Shown here: one piece after another, positions 1 to 5,679 of the stretch
Numbering within the stretch: position 1 is the stretch's first letter
Layout: the number at the start of each line of letters is the position of its first letter
Source: Flavobacteriaceae bacterium
GTDB lineage: Bacteria > Bacteroidota > Bacteroidia > Flavobacteriales > Flavobacteriaceae
DNA length: 7,923 nucleotides
Assembly: GCA_030613745.1 (NCBI GenBank)
Contig: JAUWLK010000118.1
Span: 1 to 7,923, forward strand
Reading direction: 5' to 3'
Program-made: the position numbers and the translations under genes
Notes under the pieces: generated by a model
The model's input: the letters and a program-made list of their open reading frames with translations, nothing else
The model's database searches: none
Told to the model about the DNA's origin: nothing

Positions 1-41
1 GCATATTTTAAATTTAAAAAATACTATATAAAATCTTAAAA

Positions 42-638
42 ATGAAAAAAATAGTAATTGCTGTAACTGTATTTTTAATTTTAGTTTCTTTTAAAAACTT
101 TGAAACAAATAAAAATTTAAGAATAAATTCAATAACTGAAATTAAACAAGAAATGGATAAAGAAAATATTTATCAATTTAAAGTTCAAGATTTGTATGGT
201 GATGCGTTTGATTTTTCAACTTTAAAAGGGAAAAAAATGATGATAGTTAATACAGCATCTGAGTGTGGTTTAACTCCACAATACAAAGATTTACAAAAAT
301 TATATGATACTTATAAAGATAAAAATTTTGTAATTGTTGGTTTTCCTGCAAATAATTTTGGAAAACAAGAACCAGGAACAGATACTGAAATAGCAGAATT
401 TTGTCAACAAAATTACGGAGTAACATTTTTAATGATGTCAAAAATATCGGTTAAAGGAGATGATATGCACCCTGTTTATAAATTTTTAACGCAAAAATCT
501 AAAAATGGTTATGCTGATTCTGAAATAGCTTGGAATTTTCAAAAATATCTTATTGATGAAAAAGGTGAGCTTGTAAGAGTAATTCAACCAAAGACTTTAC
601 CTACTGAATCTTCAATTATTGATTGGATAGAAAAATAA
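42..638 (+). CDS. Exported cysteine-type (thioredoxin-dependent style) glutathione peroxidase
   Basis: Reduces hydrogen peroxide and organic hydroperoxides; the fold is thioredoxin-like. The protein has 198 residues. The peroxidatic Cys75 sits in NTASECGLTPQY and is encoded by TGT, so it is not selenocysteine. The usual tetrad is completed by Gln109 (FGKQEPG), Trp164 and Asn165 (AWNF). Cys121 in EFCQQNYGVTF lies 46 residues after Cys75. That is the spacing of the resolving cysteine in two-Cys GPx enzymes of yeast and insects, so thioredoxin rather than glutathione is the likely reductant (inferred). Residues 4-17 form a hydrophobic segment behind MKK, suggesting export or an N-terminal membrane anchor. 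I see no lipobox cysteine and no clear AxA cleavage site. Starting at internal Met38 (153-155) would give a 161-residue cytoplasmic protein of standard family length. I keep the upstream start because the hydrophobic segment looks like a real signal. The gene stands alone, and a terminator follows 46 bases after the stop. Family call is confident; location less so. Confidence 0.93.
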   Translation: MKKIVIAVTVFLILVSFKNFETNKNLRINSITEIKQEMDKENIYQFKVQDLYGDAFDFSTLKGKKMMIVNTASECGLTPQYKDLQKLYDTYKDKNFVIVGFPANNFGKQEPGTDTEIAEFCQQNYGVTFLMMSKISVKGDDMHPVYKFLTQKSKNGYADSEIAWNFQKYLIDEKGELVRVIQPKTLPTESSIIDWIEK

Positions 639-684
639 TTATTATTGAATAACCCTAAAATGTAGATTAACAATTTTAAATATA

Positions 685-718
685 AAAAAGCCATCACACC
701 TTGGCGTGATGGCTTTTT
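685..718. terminator. Bidirectional intrinsic terminator between convergent genes
   Basis: A perfect 13-bp stem pairs 685-697 with 706-718 around the 8-base loop 698-705. The GC-rich core is GCCATCAC/GTGATGGC. It is flanked by five A on the left arm and five T on the right arm, so on either strand the hairpin ends in a U-run. It lies between the stop of the peroxidase gene on the + strand and the stop of the secreted protein gene on the - strand (731), and should end both transcripts. Confidence 0.9.
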
Positions 719-730
719 ATTTTAGTTAAT

Positions 731-1906
731 TTAAGAACTTTTTCTTCTACTTCTGTCACTTCTGCTGGCAACAGCTCTTTTTGATTTAGTTTTAGTACTC
801 TTTTTTCTTATAGAAGTTTTATTTTTTGATGCTTTATAGTTTCCATTTCTTGATGAAGATCGTTGTGTTACACTTCTTTTAGGTGCCTGTCTTGTTTGCG
901 ACTTAATATTTCTATTAGAACTTCTTTGAATAGTTTTATTTTGTTTTACACTTTTTGTTTGTGTATTTCTAGTTGCAACAGCCCTTCTTTGTGATGTAGC
1001 AGATCTTTCTTTTCTTATATTTTGAACAATTCTTTTATTTGTATTTGATGTTCTGTTTCTTTGTGATTGTACATTTCGTTTTGAAACCTGTTTTTTTACA
1101 AAAGCATTGCTTCTAGAATTGTGAATAGTACTATTTCGTTGAGAATTCTGACTTCTAGTTGTATTATTTCTAGCTAAACGACTATCATTAGTTGAACGTT
1201 TTTGATATGTTCTACCTGAATTAGCAGTACGTATTCTTGAATCTATTTTTCTAAAAGTTTTATTTTTTCTATTATTTTTATAATAATTATTATTGTAATT
1301 ATTTTTGCCATAGTAATAATCATAACGATATGGTCTGTAATAACGTCTGTAAGGATTATAACTCACCACACATCTATTAAAAAGTGGTCTTACAAAAAAA
1401 TTATGAAAAGGATGAAATACATAGCTTCTGTTAAAGTAATTAATAAAACCAGTATAATGAGAGTAATATCCGTAAGTATTATAATATACATGCAAGTCTC
1501 CTATTCTTGATAATCTATTTCCAAAATAGTTTACTCTTACACTACCTACCCGTTTTACTCTTCCAAAGTAGTCATAATAAATAGGCACATTTTCAATTTG
1601 AATAATTGCACCGTAATCATCGTACTGAACATAAGCATCATAATTATACCCAGAGTTATAAGAAATACTTACTGCACCAAAATTAACATTTGTATTTATA
1701 CCATTTCTGGAATTGATATAAAAATCAAATTCACCATTTTGGAATATTGAAAATGTAATTCCTCTTTCTACAAAAGTGAACTTTTCTCCATTGTTATAAT
1801 TATAAAGATATAAAGTAGTATTTACATTACTTTCAGTATTTGCAAAAGCAAGAGGAGAAAGGATGAATGAAATTATTGAAACGAATATTAGTAGTTTTTT
1901 TCTCAT
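731..1906 (-). CDS. Secreted Tyr/Gly-repeat protein with a highly basic low-complexity tail, function unknown
   Basis: I cannot assign a function. The 391-residue protein starts with a clear signal peptide: MRKK, a hydrophobic stretch at residues 5-19, and probable cleavage after AFA at 22, so the mature protein is periplasmic, surface or secreted. Residues 23-160 look beta-rich. Residues 107-153 contain three tandem units of about 15 residues, roughly VPIYYDYFGRVKRVG, SVRVNYFGNRLSRIG and DLHVYYNTYGYYSHYTG. Such YxxFGRVxRIG repeats recur in uncharacterised flavobacterial secreted proteins (from memory of the family). Residues 183-200 are rich in Tyr, Arg and Pro. Residues 201-391 are almost entirely Lys, Arg, Asn, Ser, Thr and Gln, with about 57 Lys/Arg against 4 acidic residues; this part is probably disordered and could bind polyanions such as LPS or nucleic acid (inference). 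There is one cysteine, Cys179. Start is the ATG at 1904-1906, which puts the signal peptide at the N-terminus. The gene is monocistronic, convergent with the peroxidase gene and divergent from priA. Confidence 0.85.
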   Translation of the reverse strand: MRKKLLIFVSIISFILSPLAFANTESNVNTTLYLYNYNNGEKFTFVERGITFSIFQNGEFDFYINSRNGINTNVNFGAVSISYNSGYNYDAYVQYDDYGAIIQIENVPIYYDYFGRVKRVGSVRVNYFGNRLSRIGDLHVYYNTYGYYSHYTGFINYFNRSYVFHPFHNFFVRPLFNRCVVSYNPYRRYYRPYRYDYYYGKNNYNNNYYKNNRKNKTFRKIDSRIRTANSGRTYQKRSTNDSRLARNNTTRSQNSQRNSTIHNSRSNAFVKKQVSKRNVQSQRNRTSNTNKRIVQNIRKERSATSQRRAVATRNTQTKSVKQNKTIQRSSNRNIKSQTRQAPKRSVTQRSSSRNGNYKASKNKTSIRKKSTKTKSKRAVASRSDRSRRKSS

Positions 1907-2110
1907 GGTAAAAGTATTTCATGTTAATATTTAATATAGTTTGCTAGCACTATTACTGTAATATTTGCAAACAACGTGCCAAAATACTAAACCCTTGCTA
2001 TTATTGGGTCACAAAGGAGAAATCGATATGAGTTTTTAGATTTAAGAAAAATAGTTTGTAATGATATAGTGGCAGTAGGTTATTAAAATTTAAAACTTAA
2101 CATTTAAAAT

Positions 2111-2141
2111 TACTCTTTACTTCTTTCTTCTTACTTTTGTT
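2111..2141. repeat. Pyrimidine-rich tract upstream of priA, inverted partner of the tract downstream
   Basis: The + strand here is almost only T and C with scattered A (TTTACTTC, TTTCTTCTTACT). The 12 bases at 2124-2135 are the exact reverse complement of 4626-4637, just beyond the priA stop, and the flanking bases are of similar composition. The two tracts thus bracket priA as an imperfect, low-complexity inverted pair. Low complexity makes chance similarity possible. Confidence 0.4.
2132..2139 (+). promoter_or_regulatory. Possible Bacteroidota -7 promoter element for priA
   Basis: TACTTTTG matches the Bacteroidota -7 consensus TAnnTTTG exactly and sits 17 bases before the proposed ATT start. 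It would give a very short 5' leader of about 10-13 bases. No TTTG-like -33 element is visible at the usual distance upstream, and the match lies in a low-complexity T-rich tract, so this is weak. Confidence 0.25.
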
Positions 2142-2156
2142 TCTAAATTTTCAATT

Positions 2157-4601
2157 ATTTTTTATATAAATGTCATATTACCCATACCACTTCAAAAGTT
2201 ATTTACATACAAAATAACTGAAGCAGAAGCTAAGTTTTTAAAAGTTGGTATACGAGTTGCAGTACCTTTCGGTAAATCAAAAATTTTTACAGCTTTAGTT
2301 TATGAAATTCACCAAAATGAACCTAAAGCCTATAAAGCTAAAGAAATTCATCAAATTTTAGACGAGAACCCAGTAATTACCACTAAACAATTGGAGCATT
2401 GGAAATGGTTGGCTAATTATTATATGTGTTCCATTGGTGAAGTGATGAGAGCAGCTTTTCCGACAGCTTTTTTATTAGAAAGTGAAACATTAGTTTTAAA
2501 AAATGAAAAGTTTGAAGATGAAACTGTGTTAAATGATGATGAATTTTTGATTTTTGAAGCACTACAGCATCAATCAATTTTAAAAGTAAAGGAAATCATT
2601 AAAATTTTAAATAAAAAAAATGTACTTCCTGTAATTGATAAATTATTGCACAAAGGTGTTGTTTTATTGCATGAAGAAATCTATCAGCAATATAAACCTA
2701 AATTGATCAAGTATGTTAGGTTACAAAAAGAATATAAAAATGATACAAATTTAAATTTGTTATTAGATGAATTGAGTCGTGCTAAAAAGCAAAGTGAAGT
2801 AATATTAACTTATTTTTCTTTACAAGCAAGTACACAGAAACCAATTAAGTTAAAAGACTTAAAAGATAAATCAGGTGCATCATCTTCAATAATAAATGCA
2901 TTAATAAATAAAGAAATATTTGAGATATATAGCATACAAGTTGATAGAATTTCTTTTGATAAAAAAATAAACGCTTTAAAAGTTCTGAGTGAAGAGCAAA
3001 AGATTAAATTAATTGAAATTAAAGATTTATTTAATGAACATGATGTAACTTTATTTCACGGTGTTACTTCAAGTGGAAAAACCGAAATATATGCTCATTT
3101 AATTCAAGAGGTTATCAATTCGGGCAAACAGGTACTGTATTTGTTGCCGGAAATTGCTTTAACTGTTCAGATAATTAGTAGGTTGCAAAGTTTTTTTGGA
3201 GATAAAATATCAGTTTTTCATTCAAAATATTCTATTGATGAAAGGGTAGAGGTTTGGAATAATTTGCTGCATAAAAAAACTAAAGCTCAAATTATTTTGG
3301 GAGCAAGATCTTCAGTTTTACTCCCATACAGCAATTTAGGACTGATTATTGTTGATGAAGAACATGAAACTTCATTCAAACAATTTGATCCATCACCACG
3401 TTATCATGCTCGTGATGCTGCAATTGTTTTGGCAAATTTACATCAGGCAAAAGTTTTATTAGGAAGTGCAACGCCATCAGTTGAAAGTTTTTACAATGCC
3501 AAACAAAATAAATATGGTTATGTAAAATTAGATAGGCGTTTTGGTGATGTATTATTGCCTGAAATTGAGTTGGTTGATATCAAAGAAAAACATCGTAAAA
3601 AAAGAATGAATGGTCATTTTTCCGATCGATTAATTACCATGATTCAAGAAGCTTTGATTGAAAAAGAGCAGGTAATTTTGTTTCAAAATAGACGAGGGTT
3701 TTCACCAATTGTTGAATGTACTACTTGTGGTGTTGCTCCTCAATGTCCAAATTGTGATGTAAGTTTAACTTTTCATAAATTTAAAAATGAATTGCGTTGT
3801 CATTATTGCGGATATCATCGTAATATGCCAAAAACTTGTCCGGCATGTGAAAATCCAACACTTGATACCAAAGGTTTTGGTACTGAACAGATTGAAATTG
3901 AATTACAAGATATATTTCCTCAAGCCAAAGTTGCCAGAATGGATTTAGATACAACTAAAGGAAAATACGGTTATCAAAAAATTATATCAGCATTTCAATC
4001 TCAAGAAATTGATATTTTGGTTGGTACTCAAATGTTAACTAAAGGATTAGATTTTAACAATGTAACATTAGTTGGTGTTTTAAATGCAGATAATTTATTA
4101 AATTTTCCAGATTTTAGAGCACATGAAAGAAGTTATCAACTAATGGTTCAAGTATCGGGTAGGGCAGGCAGAGATAAAAAGAGAGGCAAAGTAGCAATAC
4201 AAACATTTAATCCTTATCATCAAATCTTACAACAGGTAACTACAAATGATTACGATAAAATGTATAATGATCAGTTAAATGAACGTTATGCGTTTCATTA
4301 CCCACCACTAGTTAGATTGATAAAAATCACATTAAAACATAAAGATTTTAATAAAGTAAATAATGCCAGTGATTGGTTGGGTAAATCACTAAAGAATAAT
4401 TTCCATGAAAATGTATTGGGTCCTACAAGTCCGGCAATTTCACGAATAAGAAACCTTCATATCAAAACCTTATTGATCAAATTACCTAAAAAAAGATCTA
4501 TAAAACAATCCAAACAGATCATTCAAAATATTAAAAATTCATTTCAATCGATTGGTGAATATAGATCGGTTAGATTTATTATTGATGTAGATAACTATTA
4601 A
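2157..4601 (+). CDS. priA: Primosomal protein N', replication-restart DNA helicase PriA (ATT start)
   Basis: PriA recognises stalled forks and D-loops, unwinds DNA 3'-5' and reloads the replicative helicase. Numbering from ATT 2157, the protein has 814 residues, the usual size for flavobacterial PriA. Residues 1-100 are the 3'-end-binding domain (FYINVILPIPL, RVAVPFGKSK). Helicase motifs follow: Walker A GVTSSGKT 302-309, DEEH box 400-403, GSATPS 436-441, GTQMLTKG 623-630 and QVSGRAGR 665-672. Eight zinc-binding cysteines lie at 521, 524, 530, 533, 548, 551, 561 and 564. The reading frame is open back to the stop TAA at 2091-2093 but contains no ATG, GTG or TTG before TTG 2391. Starting at 2391 would delete 78 residues of conserved N-terminal domain. 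ATT 2157 places the start in register with the family's M-Y-F-I-x-V-I-L-P beginning; ATT 2154 is the alternative. The gene stands alone, with no hairpin terminator after it. The function is secure; the start is inferred. Confidence 0.95.
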   Translation: MFYINVILPIPLQKLFTYKITEAEAKFLKVGIRVAVPFGKSKIFTALVYEIHQNEPKAYKAKEIHQILDENPVITTKQLEHWKWLANYYMCSIGEVMRAAFPTAFLLESETLVLKNEKFEDETVLNDDEFLIFEALQHQSILKVKEIIKILNKKNVLPVIDKLLHKGVVLLHEEIYQQYKPKLIKYVRLQKEYKNDTNLNLLLDELSRAKKQSEVILTYFSLQASTQKPIKLKDLKDKSGASSSIINALINKEIFEIYSIQVDRISFDKKINALKVLSEEQKIKLIEIKDLFNEHDVTLFHGVTSSGKTEIYAHLIQEVINSGKQVLYLLPEIALTVQIISRLQSFFGDKISVFHSKYSIDERVEVWNNLLHKKTKAQIILGARSSVLLPYSNLGLIIVDEEHETSFKQFDPSPRYHARDAAIVLANLHQAKVLLGSATPSVESFYNAKQNKYGYVKLDRRFGDVLLPEIELVDIKEKHRKKRMNGHFSDRLITMIQEALIEKEQVILFQNRRGFSPIVECTTCGVAPQCPNCDVSLTFHKFKNELRCHYCGYHRNMPKTCPACENPTLDTKGFGTEQIEIELQDIFPQAKVARMDLDTTKGKYGYQKIISAFQSQEIDILVGTQMLTKGLDFNNVTLVGVLNADNLLNFPDFRAHERSYQLMVQVSGRAGRDKKRGKVAIQTFNPYHQILQQVTTNDYDKMYNDQLNERYAFHYPPLVRLIKITLKHKDFNKVNNASDWLGKSLKNNFHENVLGPTSPAISRIRNLHIKTLLIKLPKKRSIKQSKQIIQNIKNSFQSIGEYRSVRFIIDVDNY

Positions 4602-4640
4602 AGTAAAAAGGTAAAAGTAAAAAGAAGTAAGAAGAAAAAA
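4600..4640. repeat. Purine-rich tract with an 11-bp direct repeat after priA
   Basis: The tract begins within the priA stop codon and is nearly all A and G with a few T. AAAGTAAAAAG occurs twice, at 4600-4610 and 4614-4624 (period 14), followed by AGTAAGAAGAAA at 4626-4637, the exact inverse of 2124-2135 upstream of priA. Read on the - strand it becomes a U/C-rich run just after the hydroxylase stop. No stem is visible, so it is not a classic terminator. A short repeat TTAACCTT occurs at 4643-4650 and 4655-4662, overlapping the hydroxylase stop codon. Confidence 0.5.
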
Positions 4641-4649
4641 TATTAACCT

Positions 4650-5552
4650 TTAATTTAACCTTGAGACTTGTTTTTCTTCCCATTTCCTCCGTAAATCTGA
4701 AGATAAAATACTGCTACCATCATGTTTCCATCCCGGGGGTTTGATAAAATAATTTAATTTGTTAGTAAAAGATGTTTTGCTTGTAAAAGCATCTTTAAAT
4801 AAATTTATCCATTCCTGAAAAGCAACTTTTATAGGATTAAAAGTTTTGATATTACTAACCAATCCATAAATAGGTTTTTCAACTTCTGGTTCAAAGGTTC
4901 CAAAAAGTCTATCCCAAATAATAAAAATACCGGCATGGTTTCTATCTAAATACTGTGGATTTGTAGCATGGTGGACTCTATGATGAGAAGGAGTATTTAA
5001 AATTGCTTCAAACCATTTTGGCATTTTATGTATAAATTCTGTATGAATCCAATATTGATAAATTAAGCTAATTGACATTTGTGCTAAAATCATAATAGGG
5101 TGGAATCCTAATAAAGATAGTGGTAACCAAAACACAAATGATAAAAAACTACCAGTCCATGTTTGTCGTAATGCAGTACTTAAATTGTATTTTTGAGATG
5201 AATGGTGTATTATATGTGATGCCCAAAAAAAACGATTTTCATGACTAATTCTATGAAACCAGTAATAGGTAAAATCTTCTGCAAATAGTATTAAAATCCA
5301 AGCCCACCAACTAAAAGGAATAGTAAACAAACGAAAATTATTATATAAGTAGATTAAAATGGCAAAAATCATTGCTTTGCTAATTACTCCTAAAAAAACA
5401 TTACCTAAACCCATGGTTATTGATGTTACAGCATCTTTAGTTTCATAAGCATTTGAGTTTTTACGAGCACTAACTATTATTTCAATAATTAGCGTGACAA
5501 TAAAAAATGGTATGGCATAAAGTATTAAATCTGGTATTTCGGGTATTTGCAT
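4650..5552 (-). CDS. Membrane di-iron fatty acid hydroxylase/sterol desaturase family protein, alkylglycerol-monooxygenase-like
   Basis: An integral membrane non-haem di-iron oxygenase that should hydroxylate a lipid. The 300-residue protein has hydrophobic segments at about 10-28, 45-70, 78-92, 133-150 and 153-168. The histidine clusters are HRISH 100-104, HIIHH 113-117 and HHRVHH 190-195, with His170 and His175 in WIHTEFIH. The detail resembles animal alkylglycerol monooxygenase (AGMO/TMEM195) more than sterol desaturases: Glu105 directly after the first cluster, HHSSQKYNLSTALRQ 116-130, WIHTEFIH, NTPSHHRVHH 186-195, IIWDRLFGTFE 211-221 and IYGL 228-231. AGMO cleaves ether lipids using tetrahydrobiopterin; whether this protein uses that cofactor or substrate is unknown. 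The short Lys/Arg-rich tail after 270 is less typical. The ATG at 5550-5552 gives a short N-terminus ahead of the first membrane helix. Upstream, CAAAGTTC (5590-5597) reads GAACTTTG on the - strand, one base off the -7 consensus, so a promoter there is only suggestive. It is convergent with priA and downstream of the receptor's terminator, so probably transcribed alone. Confidence 0.9.
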   Translation of the reverse strand: MQIPEIPDLILYAIPFFIVTLIIEIIVSARKNSNAYETKDAVTSITMGLGNVFLGVISKAMIFAILIYLYNNFRLFTIPFSWWAWILILFAEDFTYYWFHRISHENRFFWASHIIHHSSQKYNLSTALRQTWTGSFLSFVFWLPLSLLGFHPIMILAQMSISLIYQYWIHTEFIHKMPKWFEAILNTPSHHRVHHATNPQYLDRNHAGIFIIWDRLFGTFEPEVEKPIYGLVSNIKTFNPIKVAFQEWINLFKDAFTSKTSFTNKLNYFIKPPGWKHDGSSILSSDLRRKWEEKQVSRLN

Positions 5553-5624
5553 GATGAAAAGCTAAAATATTAGTTATTAAATTTCTAGGCAAAGTTCAAT
5601 ATTATTACTTTTTGATAAATCTAC

Positions 5625-5657
5625 AAAAAAAACCGCTTTGATAATTTCAAAGCGGTT
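5625..5657 (-). terminator. Intrinsic terminator of the TonB-dependent receptor gene
   Basis: An 11-bp stem pairs 5631-5641 (AACCGCTTTGA) with 5647-5657 (TCAAAGCGGTT) around the loop 5642-5646. Eight A on the + strand at 5625-5632 become a run of eight U at the 3' end of the leftward transcript. It lies 22 bases beyond the receptor stop codon and separates that gene from the hydroxylase gene. Confidence 0.9.
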
Positions 5658-5679
5658 CAGAGAATATTTGGTTAATTTA

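Larger units (their letters stand above)
1907..2156. other. Divergent intergenic region with small palindromes, no gene
   Basis: These 250 bases separate the secreted-protein gene (- strand) from priA (+ strand) and should hold both promoters. No ORF of useful length is present. Visible structure: the palindrome TGCTAGCA at 1942-1949, the odd palindrome ATTACTGTAAT at 1952-1962, and a loose inverted pair GTTTGC (1939-1944) / GCAAAC (1967-1972) enclosing both. Further right is AAAGGAGA at 2013-2020 ahead of a three-codon ORF, then AT-rich sequence and a pyrimidine-rich tract ending near priA. I found no good Bacteroidota promoter (TTTG then TAnnTTTG) for the leftward gene. The palindromes could be an operator, but nothing proves it. 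Confidence 0.6.

Noticed and set aside
264..266. Possible selenocysteine at the peroxidase active site
   Set aside because: The codon is TGT (cysteine), not TGA.
247..441. 64-residue ORF on the - strand
   Set aside because: It lies wholly inside the glutathione peroxidase gene on the opposite strand and has no recognisable features; a shadow ORF.
2028..2039. ATG with an AAAGGAGA sequence 7 bases upstream, a textbook Shine-Dalgarno arrangement
   Set aside because: The frame reads Met-Ser-Phe-stop, only three codons. Bacteroidota rarely rely on Shine-Dalgarno sequences, and nothing follows in frame. Perhaps a decayed gene start, but unsupported.
2170..2217. 15-codon ORF from the only ATG near the priA start
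   Set aside because: It is out of frame with priA, overlaps its conserved N-terminal coding region, and has no protein-like features.
2391..2393. TTG as the priA start
   Set aside because: Conserved PriA N-terminal sequence continues for 78 codons upstream in the same frame, so starting here would remove most of the DNA-end-binding domain.
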